DNA of 64,000 nt, taken from NCBI GenBank assembly GCA_001661515.1, contig LUVW01000001.1, positions 328,582-392,581 of the forward strand, in the 5' to 3' direction. The position numbers and the translations under genes were made by a program. Source of the stretch: Capniomyces stellatus (lineage: Eukaryota; Kickxellomycota; Harpellomycetes; Harpellales; Legeriomycetaceae). This document shows, in pieces, positions 24,423-36,047 of the stretch (positions within the stretch are counted from its first letter, which is position 1; the number at the start of each line of letters is the position of its first letter). The notes below the pieces were generated by a model that had not been told where the DNA came from, made no database searches, and saw only the letters and a program-made list of their open reading frames with translations.

Positions 24423-25388
24423 ATGACATCAGTTTTAGAGCAACTCAAAAAAGTTACTACAGTAGTAGCAGATACAGGAGATGTTGAGGCAATTTCGCAA
24501 TATAAGCCAACAGATGCAACAACCAACCCATCTTTGATTCTTGCAGCATCAGCAAAGCCAGAATACAAGTACTTGATTGATGAGGCAATCGTGTACGCAA
24601 AGTCCAACGCAAGCGGGGTTGAAGAGCAAGTCCAACTTGCATTCAAGAGACTGTTGATTAACTTTGGAGAAGAGATTCTGAAGAAAGTTCCAGGCCGTGT
24701 ATCAACAGAAGTGAATGCACGTCTGTCATATGACAAGGAAGAGACAATAAAATACGCACTTGAGCTGATTGAGATGTTTGAATCAAAAGGGATTAGCAAA
24801 GAAAGAATCTTGATTAAAATAGCATCCACTTGGGAAGGAATCCAAGCTGCTCATGAGCTTGAGACCAAACACGGAATCCACTGCAACTTGACGCTATTGT
24901 TCTCCTTTGCCCAAGCCGTTGGATGCGCTGAGGCCGGAGTTACATTGATTTCACCATTTGTAGGCAGAATCCTGGATTGGTACAAGGCATCAACTGGAAA
25001 GAGCTACAGCGATGCTAGTGAGGACCCAGGAGTCGTTAGTGTGCAAAAGATCTACAACTACTACAAGCAGCATGGTTATAAAACCATTGTTATGGGTGCC
25101 AGCTTCAGATCAGTTGGTGAAATCAAAGAGCTTGCTGGATGTGACTACCTGACCATTGCACCAAGTCTTTTGGAAGTTTTGCAAAACGACCAAAGCCAGT
25201 TGGACATCAAGTTGTCCACCAACCAAAGCAATGTTGAAAAGATCGAAAAGATCACTCTTAACGAGGCTGACTTCAGATGGATGCATAACCAAGACCAGAT
25301 GGCCGTTGAAAAGCTCAGCGACGGAATTAGAAAGTTCAATGTTGATGGTGAAAAGCTCTTTGACATTCTGCGTGCCAAGCTCATCTAA
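24423..25388 (+). CDS. TAL1: Transaldolase
   Basis: Intronless, 321 residues, matching the usual length of TalB-type transaldolases. The enzyme moves a dihydroxyacetone unit between sedoheptulose-7-phosphate and glyceraldehyde-3-phosphate in the non-oxidative pentose phosphate pathway, in the cytosol. Visible features are the N-terminal signature [10 protein letters not shown], the Schiff-base Lys in [13 protein letters not shown], the barrel segment [30 protein letters not shown] and the late [11 protein letters not shown]. No break or missing residue is seen. It converges on the 6-phosphogluconate dehydrogenase gene, with 507 bases between the stop codons. Lack of introns, in a window where most genes have them, suggests high expression or loss by retroposition, but this is inference. 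Confidence 0.97.
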   Translation: MTSVLEQLKKVTTVVADTGDVEAISQYKPTDATTNPSLILAASAKPEYKYLIDEAIVYAKSNASGVEEQVQLAFKRLLINFGEEILKKVPGRVSTEVNARLSYDKEETIKYALELIEMFESKGISKERILIKIASTWEGIQAAHELETKHGIHCNLTLLFSFAQAVGCAEAGVTLISPFVGRILDWYKASTGKSYSDASEDPGVVSVQKIYNYYKQHGYKTIVMGASFRSVGEIKELAGCDYLTIAPSLLEVLQNDQSQLDIKLSTNQSNVEKIEKITLNEADFRWMHNQDQMAVEKLSDGIRKFNVDGEKLFDILRAKLI

Positions 25389-25895
25389 AACATTCATGTT
25401 ATGACGTTTTATAAGCAAAACGTGCAATTACTCTTTGCTTTATATGATGCCACCTTCTCCACTTTTGATATATATATTTTTTAACTACCGCAATTTATAT
25501 TGGCCTTATAGTATTAAAAGCAACCCATTTAGCTTCTTTCTTTTATATTATACAAACTAAATAAATACAAATGGCAAAGTTGTTGAATGTCTAGTAAATA
25601 TCTGAGGTGACAAGGGAAGAGGGTGTTGATCTGCCAACACATTAATAAAATGCCATACATTCTAGATCGTAATACAGCAGCGTGGTTAATCATGTTTTCG
25701 TAAAGTACCGAATACAGGTGATGTGACGCATTTGCAAAATTTAGATGTTTAGATGTTTAGATATTTAGATGTTTAGATGTTTAGCTTTAATACTTTATTA
25801 AATAAATATTATAAACAACTTTATAATGTAAAGCAGACAAAATAGTAGGGCTGACTAGTAGTAATAAAGGAGAATAAATTCCATAGAAACAAAAT
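25389..25895. other. Convergent 3' flank of TAL1 and GND1
   Basis: Short 3' region shared by two converging genes. It contains an 8-bp minisatellite at 25741-25784 and several AATAAA-like strings on both strands that could serve as poly(A) signals. Confidence 0.6.
25741..25784. repeat. TTAGATGT minisatellite
   Basis: Five tandem copies of an 8-bp unit TTAGATGT, one carrying a G-to-A change, followed by a partial unit. It lies between the stop codons of TAL1 and GND1. Confidence 0.9.
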
Positions 25896-27696
25896 CTATG
25901 CGTTGTAGGTGGAAGAGCTGATGTCACCGCCATGGCCAGTCCAGTTGGTGTGGATCCATTTTCCTGGCTGGTTCTCGATTTCATAAGTATGAGCACCAAA
26001 GTAGTCACGCTGGGCCTGCAAGAGATTTGCTGGGACACGGGCGCATCTGTAGCCATCATAGAAGCCCAAAGCAGTGGTCATAGCAGGGCATGGGATTCCG
26101 GAAGTTATACAATCAGTGATGGCGTTTCTCCAACCCTTCTGAGCAACAGAGGTAGCGTTCATGAAGAAGTCGTTGAACAGCAGAGACTCAATGTCTGGGT
26201 TCTGGTCAAAGGCATCCTTGATGTTTCCAAGGAAGCTTGACCTGATGATACAACCTCCACGCCACATCAGTGCAATGGATCCGAATTGCAAGTTCCAGTT
26301 GTAGTTTTTGGAGGTTTCACGCATCATCATAAATCCTTGTGTGTAAGATATTATCTTTGAGGCATACAGGGCTTGCTCCAAGTCATCAATCTTGGACTGG
26401 CATGACTCAATATTGGTATTCTTTGGTCCATCCAGCAACTTTGAAGCGCGGACTCTCTCATCTTTCAGCGCTGACAAGCATCTAGCGAAAACGGCTTCAC
26501 CAATCAAAGTGACTGGAATACCGTCATCCAAAGCTGCGATGGCTGTCCATTTACCTGTACCCTTTTGTCCAGCTGTATCGCGGATCTTCTCAACCAATGG
26601 TGAACCATCAGTGTCCTTAAAACGCAAAATGTCACGTGTGATCTCAATCAAAAACGAATCCAAAACCCCAGTGTTCCATTTGTCAAACACATCTCCCATC
26701 TTGTCGCAGCTCAGTCCATAAACGTCTCTCATGAGTTGGTAGGCCTCGCAAATCAATTGCATGTCTCCGTACTCAATTCCGTTGTGGACCATCTTTACGT
26801 AATGTCCTGCTCCTCCTTCTCCTACCCATTCACAGCATGGCGAACCATCTGGTGCCTTGGCTGAGATTGACTGGAAAATTGGCTTTACGTGTTCCCAGGC
26901 TTCCTTGTTACCTCCTGGCATGATGCTTGGTCCATATCTGGCACCATCTTCACCTCCGCTAACTCCTGCTCCTACATACAAAATACCCTGCTCCTTAAGT
27001 CTGGTGTATCTTGCTTGAGTGTCTGGGTAGTGTGAGTTTCCTCCGTCAATAATTATATCTCCCGCTTCTAAAAATGGCAGACATTCGTTGATGAAGTCAT
27101 CTACTGGTGATCCTGCCTTGACCATAAGCATAATCTTTCTTGGGCGCTTAAGCTTTTCGCACAGCTCTTTGATTGTGTGTGCTCCAACTACGTTGGTTCC
27201 TTTGGCCTCATTTTCCAAAAATCTATCTACCTTTGATACTGTTCTGTTGTATGCACATACTACAAAACCGTTATCATTCATGTTCAAGATCAAGTTTTGA
27301 CCCTATTGTATTTTAAATATTTACATGTATATCTCTGTTTAGTACTCTTGCCTACTCGTATATGTTTGTTATACCCGCTTAAATCTAACATGTTCTTACC
27401 ATAACGGCCAATCCGATCAATCCAATATCTGCTCTATTTGTTTATTTGCATTTAATTCTTAGTTATTGGTAGCCGGCAAAAAAAAAATTAGCGTACCTAG
27501 TGGCTTACAAACACAGTCTTGTGTTTAACATAGATGCGAGTAATGTATTTTTTTTTTCCTTCAATTTATTCTTAGATGCCGGCTAAAATAAAGCCGCTCA
27601 CATCTTGTTTGATGTGTTGACACTCAACGTAGCTACCAGCACCAAGCTTTTATCAAGCGAAATACAATGAGGAAAATAAACTTACACTGCTGCCAT
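25896..27696 (-). CDS. GND1: 6-phosphogluconate dehydrogenase, decarboxylating
   Basis: Three exons: 27696-27686 (11 nt), 27433-27400 (34 nt) and 27302-25896, giving about 483 residues. The small exons supply MAAV and ADIGLIGLAVM, restoring the Rossmann motif GLAVMGQNLILNMNDNG; without them the protein would start inside it. Donors are GTAAGT and GTAAGA, acceptors AATAG. The enzyme oxidises 6-phosphogluconate to ribulose-5-phosphate plus CO2 and makes NADPH. Visible are the NADP loop residues (AYNRTVSKVD), GAGVSGGEDGARYGPSIMPGG, the catalytic region VKMVHNGIEYGDMQLI and the C-terminal KGTGKWT block. Length and motifs are complete. Tiny 5' exons like these are easily missed by automatic gene calling. 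Confidence 0.95.
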
Positions 27697-29238
27697 TTTA
27701 TTGTTTAGAATTTTTCTTTTTTTTTTAGTCCCGACTTTTGAAGAAGCGTTGTAAACAAAGTAGTATCATTTATCAATCTTTCTGAACTTATTTATAGGCC
27801 CTACTGATTAATTTTTTATCGTAACGAAAAAAAATTAAAATAAAACTTTTATTTGCCAACTTTTTTACTTCAGTTGCTCTCAATTCCTTATTTTGTTTTC
27901 TTTGCCAATTTTAACTTTCTGATTAACCAAGGAACTACATTTTATCATTATTGCCTTTCTTCGTTGATTTTCATGCTTGTCGATTCATTCTTTATTAGGT
28001 AAAAATGATTCGTTGTGTCTTTGATTTAATCATGTAGAATGCAAAAAAAAAAATGGCTTGGAACAACACCGAATCTTAAATGCGATTAGGTTTTGAACCA
28101 CTGGACTCTAGCTTATAGTTGCGATCACCCACTAAAGCCTTAAAATAAACAAAACTTCACAAATCCACCTCCCAACGATCCTTTGTTAGCTGTTGGGACA
28201 TACACCACATGCCTACGTCTTTCTCTTGGTTTAGCTAATATCTACTATTTGGTTTAATTGTGCATATAGTTGTATTCACTTTTCAATCTAGTCTTCGTCA
28301 TTGAATACAAGTTTGTTGACTTTAAAACTTGTGGATAGAACTTCCAATAGTACTATACATTACAACAATGGGCATTCAGCACCAACATTGATATTAGTAA
28401 GCTACTGGTGGACATTCCGTCATTCAAAAAAGTCATTATGCAACACTTTTTTGCTTGCTTGTGTTTCATTTGCTCTGAAGACTGATGAGTAAACGCCATT
28501 ATCCACCTATAGCGTTGTCGCTCTTTTAATATTCCTTATCTTTTTGATCCGTAATCAACACCCTGCTTTGTTGACTACAGCTGCTTTTAATTCAAATCAA
28601 CTTATAATCAAAATCATTTGGGCTATTTTTGATTCGACAAGATTGTGCTAGATAAACGCAAATCACCTGTGTTCCTGGCGAATTGAATATTACAACTATC
28701 TAATAACCCTCTTTACTACCCACATTTTAAGTTTGCCTAGCTGGCCTACCACTATCGCAACAACAACAATCACCAAGCCAAGTAAAAAAAAACGAGAGCT
28801 TGGTGCAACGAACATTACGACAAAATATTTCCTGCAGCAAAATACAGTACAATCCGAACTATAGCCAGTCGATGCTTTTTGTGTTCACACTAGGTTTGCG
28901 AGTAACTCTAACTTTAGGCATCACTATTCCCTAAACACATATCATGGAAGTCTAAAATCTAAAAACAAAAACAAATAAAGTGGAATTTGTCAGCTATAAT
29001 AAAAACTCGATTGACAAAAAGCAAAAAAAAAAAAAAAAGAAGCCTGAATACAACAGCAAAACTACGCACTGGGCTTTAAGCGTAAAAAGAGTTTAAGCGG
29101 GACGCAGAAAACACCCAACTATGATTAAAATTTATTAGTAAAAAGCACATGGTCAAGAGGCTATATTGCGCCTTGTAGCATGTGTTTTCCAAAGACCTGC
29201 TTTATATTTACATTGTTAAAATATATTTTAAAATTGAA
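27697..29238. other. Intergenic between GND1 and ARL2
   Basis: AT-rich DNA with A- and T-runs, including an A-rich run at about 29023-29040. It should contain the GND1 promoter at the left and the ARL2 3' flank at the right. No gene, tRNA or repeat family identified. Confidence 0.55.
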
Positions 29239-30264
29239 CTAGAACAAAAACTCTCTATCAGATATATCCTTTATAATCCAGTCTATTCCTGCAACAACAC
29301 CATCCCCTTTTAAAGCGCTGCATGGCATTATACTCCAACTATGGCCTTTGATGTTCTTTAAATCCAGAGCCTAAAAAACAATCATGTTGTGTTTAAACGC
29401 ATTAAAAATACAATGCGTTTTATCTCTCAAAGTATACTACTAAACGCTGAACCCTTGGCTCGTATGCACAGGTGTAGTTGGTGCATATATAGACCATGAA
29501 AGTGGCGGGTTATTATATAATAACAGCAATTACTTACATTTGAAATCTCCTCGGGGCTTAAGGCGCTATCAATATCCTGTTTATTTGCTAAAATCAACAA
29601 AGAAGCGCCGACCAGCCTTTGTTCAGTTAGAATAGACATGAGCTCATTCCAGCAATCTTCCATCCTCCCACGGTCAGCTGAATCGACAACCCAAACAATA
29701 CCATCAGTTTTTTCAAAATAGTTTTTCCAATACGGCCGAATAGATTTCTGACCACCAATGTCCCAGAAATTTACTCTAAAGCTGATATTTAACAAAAGTG
29801 TATGTTTAATTGTATAGTTGGTTATGTTTGCACAATGAAAACTAACTAAAATAAAAGATATCCCTCAGGTGTGTCTATAAGCAAGCGAAGAAAGACAAAA
29901 AATATATATATTTGAAAAGTACCCATCATGTTCAAAAGTTTCTATCGTGAATCCCAGAGTAGGCGATATTGTATTGACGTCTTGGTTTAGTATTCTCTTT
30001 ACCACCGTTGTTTTGCCTGCATTATCTAATCCCCTGTTGTTATAGACGATAAGTGCGCCGCGTTAGGAATATATATTTATGTATGCCCCAAATCAACCAA
30101 ATCATGAAAAACATTCAAGAACATAGATTCCCTTTCTTTATGCTGGCCATCTTATAAGAATTAAACCTCGGTTCCATTATTATCACTATTTGTGCTTACA
30201 GAAAAATCACCCGCATTTCTTTTTCTTTCTTTCTTAGTTTTCGTAAAGTCGTCAACAACCCCAT
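29239..30264 (-). CDS. ARL2: ADP-ribosylation factor-like GTPase, ARL2 type
   Basis: Four exons: 30264-30200, 30033-29923, 29781-29538 and 29370-29239, giving about 183 residues, as in ARL2 (about 184). Splice phases agree throughout. It starts [19 protein letters not shown], with Gly2 as in the family. Then come the P-loop GLDNAGKTT, switch I (TISPTLGF), [18 protein letters not shown] (switch II), NKQD for guanine recognition and CSALKGDG near the end. ARL2 (yeast Cin4) works with tubulin cofactors in microtubule biogenesis. No key residue is missing. A TATAAAA string lies 33 bases upstream of the ATG. Assignment to ARL2 rather than ARL3 rests on the [12 protein letters not shown] and [14 protein letters not shown] segments. 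Confidence 0.92.
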
Positions 30265-30296
30265 TTTGATACGTGGCTATGCGCGTTTAGATTCGG

Positions 30297-30303
30297 TTTT
30301 ATA
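30297..30303 (-). promoter_or_regulatory. Possible TATA box of ARL2
   Basis: TATAAAA on the minus strand, 33 bases upstream of the ARL2 ATG. This is close for a TATA box unless the leader is very short, so the call is weak. Confidence 0.22.
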
Positions 30304-30511
30304 TTTGGTATATTGATGATACAACAATAATTAGATTTAAGTTGACGTAAACTCAGATACCCTGTTTTCTCTGCTCCATACTTTTATGTTGTATATTGGT
30401 TTTTTTTTTTGTTGAAATGGTTTTTCGTATTTTAGACCCAGAATCAAAAAAAAAACAAAAAAAAACAAAAAAAAGACAAAAAAAGACAAAAAAAGACAAA
30501 AAAAGACAAAA

Positions 30512-30863
30512 GGGGGCGTCATGGCTCAGTGGGTAAGGTGATTTACCCACATCCCCCCGGACCAGGTTCAATCCTCGTCTGAGTCGTCAATTTCGGAGAT
30601 TTCATGTCAGGTGATATCATATTCCAGCCTTGTACATTCAGCAGAATTTATATCAGAAACCATTAAGCCGAAACCAAGCTTGTGACTCCAGAGAAGATCC
30701 TGAAACGATAGCCAGCCTATTGCAATTCTCGCAAGTTGTATAAGTATTCAATATCACCTTATAATATATAGTAGTTTAAATAGAGTTTATAAATTAATAC
30801 TAAAAAAGTTGCCGTTTATAGATTGGTTCTATCAATAAATTCTAATATTTTAAAATAAAAATA
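30512..30863 (+). mobile_element. tRNA-derived SINE with target-site duplication
   Basis: A unit of about 352 bases with an internal RNA polymerase III promoter: A box TGGCTCAGTGGGTAAGG (30522-30538) and B box GGTTCAATCC (30565-30574), 26 bases apart. A unique body follows with no open frame, then an A-rich (AATAAAA)n tail. The unit sits inside an (A7)GAC tandem tract. The same tract, about 23 bases, is present immediately before (30489-30511) and after (30863-30885), as expected for target-site duplication. The tRNA-like head does not fold into a good tRNA (poor T-stem, imperfect acceptor), so this is a SINE, not a tRNA gene. I saw no second copy in the window. Confidence 0.75.
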
Positions 30864-30885
30864 AAAAAGACAAAAAAAGACAAAA

Positions 30886-33800
30886 AAAAACAAAAAAAAA
30901 CAAAAAAAAAACAAAAACACACATTCCCAAACAAATCTCCAGTAACGGCAATAAAAACTTGAAATATAAAAAAGGTAAACGAGTAAATTTCTGTAACAAT
31001 AACGAGCTACAACTCTAATCTTGAATGATTTAATATTGATTCCAAAAGTTCAGACTTTTTTTTTTTAGGTTAAGTTGGGCGATAGGAAATCTAGCGCCAA
31101 ACACCATTACACCTTCTAAGCATCGGGTTGATACGTAATAAGGCCTTTTTCAACGTATCAATCGGCTCGTATCTAAAGCCCTGGTAATAAATATATCCAT
31201 TTTGCAATGGGCTTAAAGCACAAATTCCGACCTATTGAATTGCGACCAAAAAATGTTTGAAATTTTATAAACAATCCTTAGCTTTTTTTTTTTTTTGCCA
31301 AAAAAAGTCAAATGCCAACTTTCACAATAAAAGAGAAAAAATCGAAAGCTAAAAATAACGTTTCAAAAAAAAAAAGCTAAAAGTAATGTGAAAAAAAAGA
31401 GCTGGAAACATAACACCCAATTTATCCACCAAACTAATCAAATTAAATTCAAACTATAAACATATCAGACTACACTAACCGCTCTTTGCAGCAAATAGCA
31501 TGGATATGGTTTGATTATATAGGCATTTTCATACCAGCTTCCCCAGAAAACACTTTTTAATATACCCATTAGCAAACTACCAAAAAAACCTCAACCAAAT
31601 AAGATCCAGAATTAGCTAAATTGGCCCCTTTCCTTGATTCTTTAAAAAAGCATTCAATGTGAATGGTATGTCAGCTTGTGAGCTTTGAGTAACTTGAAAA
31701 CATAACCCTAATTAAGTTCCCAAGAGCACATAATCAAATAATTAGAGTTTTACAGGAATAATATTACCTAAAGCGTATCAATATAACTTTTGTAAAGAAG
31801 CTTGGTTGAAATGTGAATTTTAACCCAACGGTTTAAACATCAGTTGTTCTGGGAGTTTCAGTTATCAAACAATAACAACCAGAAAAAATAAGGTTTACCT
31901 TAAATTCGTAATAATTATTTATACTTGATTTGCCTTTATTATTATTAAAGTTAATCTATCTCTTTTAACTATAACGACACCTGCTACTTCCAACCGCCCA
32001 ATAAAAAGGACATCCACCAATTCTTATACTTGACAAACACGGATATTCAAATAAACTCTCGACATTGTTAATTCTGTATGATATTAACATTGTGAGCATT
32101 ATCTCTGCTCAGCTTGGACGTTGGATGGTGTTGTCAGTATTTAGCAAAGTTGCATTAAAATCCACTCGCACTACCAAACACTAGTATATGGTAATATATT
32201 GGTAAGTAAAGCCGCGCCTTATTTAAGGGCACGCTGTTTACATTTTTTTTTTTATTGAAATGCGGTTTACATTTTTGCTTTTGCTTCTCATCAGTGTTTG
32301 CTTTCGAAAAATAAAAATAAAAGTAAAAGTCAGTTTCTCCTGTTCTTGAAATTTCTACGTTTCACCATTTGTTATTTCATGAACGCAATAGCCAAACGTG
32401 GATGGATTTATAGTCGATTTATAAACGATATTTTTTATGAGTGAGTCCTTTCAACAAAGAAAAGTTAATAGATGCAAGTAAAATAGTCTAATTAAGATCA
32501 CTATTTTTTTCTCAATAGGAAGTTGTAAACAAACACTAATTACTAATAAATCGCTTTTTTTTCACAGAAAATTTAGTTATTATAGGATGAAGTTTGCGTA
32601 TATGATTCTTATATCAACGACAATGGTTAAAACTAAAAATGCACTCTTTTTGATCATCAATTAACTCGTCTTTGCTGCAACCGAATCCAATTTTTGTTGG
32701 TACACAGTAATAGACAATCACAAATCGACCATTCGTGTATATAGACAAATCATGACTACGCTATACATTCACGTACTACAAATGCCATACACAACCCCCC
32801 CCCCCCACCACCATACACACTAGTTACAAACACAGGGCTTTGCTTTTGATATGGTACTCGGTAAACCAAACAGCACACTTTACTAGCTTATTGTACACTT
32901 GAGTAGTAAACCTAAGTGTGCTCGATCTCTCATTAATGCAAAAAATCAAAGCTATAATCGGGCTTTGAATGGCTTTCAGTGTAAGCTACAAACTGAAAAA
33001 ATCTACTAATTGAATAGGAGTAAGTTTTTATTCGCAAGGTAGGGTAACACTATTGCCAAACCACATTTTCTGTTGTTTTAAAAAACGTGAACGATTTACA
33101 TGACACATAATCTACGCAAAATTTGAAAATCCACAAAGCACACTGCAATGAACGCCACCATATTTATTAGACGATTCACGCTGTTAATCGGGCAATCCAA
33201 AATCTTGGTGTATTTATACACTTAAAATAGGACAGCTAACTTGCATTGACTCCTAGTAAAAACATAACAGATAAAATAAAAAAAATAAAAAAATAAAAAG
33301 AAAAAATAAAAACATACATAGCAAAACCGAGTAACTGCGAATAACATTACTATTGCAACGCCTTGTTAACTCAACATGAATTATGATGTTTTATTTTTTT
33401 TGGACCTAGCCATAATTACCTTTCTATTGAGTTTGTATGGCTCTATAGGCGGTTTGGTTTGTATATATCAGCCCAAAAGTCTAATTACAAACAAATAAAG
33501 CACATCTTACTGACTCAAGAGACTCTAAAAGCCAAGTTGTAGGAAGAATCTCACTCGATATGACCAAGTGTTCAACAGTAGAGGAAAGAAAATAAATGTA
33601 ACCGAAACTCTGGTGACTCTGGCTTCAATACAATGCGACAACATGCCATGTAGTATACACATTATGGTGATAAATATTTTTATTAGTTATGATGACTGTA
33701 GCCCCTTTTAATTGATGCATACGCTTTTTAGGCAGCAAATGGATACAGCATCCAACACACGCTATACATCTACCAACTTGGCTGGTCTTTATAGTCAGCT

Positions 33801-36047
33801 TTAAATACACTCCAATCGAATGATGTAATCTATGGTTTATTTCAAATATAGCTTGGATCGATTAATATCTTGTTTTGTAGTTCAAACACCAGTCAATTGT
33901 TGTTATTTTCGGTGGCCATATACTATTGGACTATCCAAGAGCATATTCTGGTATGGTACTACTGGGTTCATGGAAACCGTCAGTTGATACACAGATATGC
34001 TATATGTTTATTGGCTACCACTCATCGAGCAAAACTCCTACTACAAAAAATTGGGTTCAATAAAAAAGGAAACAATAGCCGATTGTGTTAAGTCAGAAGT
34101 ATCCTGTTGCTGTGGTTGCTGTTTTTTCATCGTTTTTAATATCCCTATTTTAAATAATGGGTGGTTCTGGTGGTATAAACCCTTAGAGGTGTTTTTTTTC
34201 TCGCCATAAAATAGCAATATCCAAAACCAGCTCAACCTAATATTAGACACTGTGTTTACAATTAAAATGATAAAACTACCAATTCAGGACAGTTTTAGCA
34301 AACATACATATCTTGAACTGACTGTATAGCCTTGTAAAACCAAGTTAACAGAGTTTGGTGCATCCAATTTAGACTAGTGTATGTATATTTTCGAGACACT
34401 TGCTAACCTCGCCAATCTTGTTGGAGCAAGCGCACTAGAGCGAGTAGATTAAAGGAAAGATACAAAAAGTTCTTTTAGTTTGGTGAAACCCTATACTACT
34501 TTGGGATCTGCTTCAATTAAAACGCAGTACTCCAGAAATGATACGCTTTACCTTAAAATCGGGAGCACAGGGATATAAAGCAAGACTAAAAAAAAAAAAA
34601 TTTTTTTTTTTTTTTTTTCAACTAGAACTAGTTTAGGCTAATGTGATGTGTCTAATATTCGTTTATGTAAAAAATATACAAAAGGGATAAAACACATTGC
34701 CCATATGTCCCGCTGTGGTGTTGTGTGGACACAACTAATGGCTGTTGCTCGGTGTGGTGTTGGGTTCGTGTATGCAAGCACCCTCTAGCCACGAGTGTAT
34801 TATAAATATATATGCTACATATGCCCATGCCTATGCTTTTAAATTGTTCATAAATTGCCAACAGAACGTGTAAAAAGTCAAAGATTCCCAATATTCAGAA
34901 ATGTCGAATTTATGTCAGGTAAATCAATATAAAAACATGTAAAAATCGATTTGCAGTGATTATATAAAAATACTACCATTAAAATACACGTACAAAATCA
35001 AGGAACATATTATACGTACAATCCTTGTAATTGCAACAAAAGTGAGTGGAATTGAATTGGGGGAGGCTGAGAATTAAAAATTGTAAAAAGTAAAAGTGAA
35101 CACCAAGTAGGCCATTTTATATTATCGTTTTTTACGCACTAGAAAGCACATAAGATTACCAATGGGATCATTATATTAAATTCCTTTCATTCGTATATTA
35201 TATACTAATGGTCATATTACAATATTATAACATATAAATACATCTGAGTTCTAAATTGGGTTTTCAAGTTGAAAGTGGTGAAGTACAAAAGCAGACATAA
35301 CTGCAATTCTTAATTTCTTCATAGTGGAAAAAGAAATACCAAATAGATTGTAAATAACAAATTGCTTGATAATTATATAAATCATTTATATGGTTTTAGA
35401 TAAAATGGCACACAATTAAATAAATATTAACCCAGGTTTCACTATTTATTAAAGTGTAAACAAATTTGGATAGAGTTAAAAAGAAAGAAAAGAAAACTAA
35501 ATATTCGAGTATTAAATATGATATATCTTTAATTGTGTCGATGAGATAGAGAAATAGTGCTCAACCAATTTGACGCAGATAGCTTCTTGTTTTATTAGAA
35601 GTTTCTAATTCCTACCTGCTCTCGGCTACTTTCCATTCGATTAGTTATTTTGTTTTCAAAAAGTTATTAAGACCAAATTGGTATATCTCTATATAAACCC
35701 TATATAATCCTTGCCTTTTTTTAAACATTTAACCAAGCGATTTTAATTGTATTAACAAATTAGATTAAATTTATTATTATTTTAACACCTTTTAGTGTAT
35801 CTAAATAAATATATATAGTCGGCTTTAATTCGGTTGTGTATACTCACTTGAGCAATACATGTAAAGCAATATTAAAAAAACACAAAAATCATATCTATGT
35901 AACTTGGTTTGGGCTGGGCTAAACGTACTCTGCAATTTACTTCATTCTCGACTTTATCAAAGCTGCTAAATCAATCGGATATACAAATATAAACAGTACT
36001 GTTATCTATACAAGGTTCATCAGAACACTTCTTCGTTTTTGAATATC
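30886..36047. other. Gene-poor intergenic region
   Basis: About 5 kb of AT-rich DNA with many A-runs just right of the SINE. It contains a C12 run (32795-32806) and an A13/T18 palindrome (34588-34618). Frames near 33625-34250 and 34652-34891 begin at non-ATG codons and have no domain. I see no RNA gene. The right end should carry the promoter of the 36048 gene. Confidence 0.5.
34588..34618. repeat. Poly(A)/poly(T) palindrome
   Basis: Thirteen A directly followed by eighteen T, a perfect inverted repeat with no loop on 26 bases. It could extrude as a cruciform or be an assembly-prone homopolymer site. Confidence 0.9.

Noticed and set aside
28080..28130. tRNA-like TTGAACC string on the minus strand
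   Set aside because: No A box upstream and no stem pairing around the B-box-like motif.
30512..30590. tRNA gene
   Set aside because: A and B boxes are present, but the T-stem pairs poorly, the acceptor arm mismatches and the sequence continues into a SINE body flanked by a target-site duplication.
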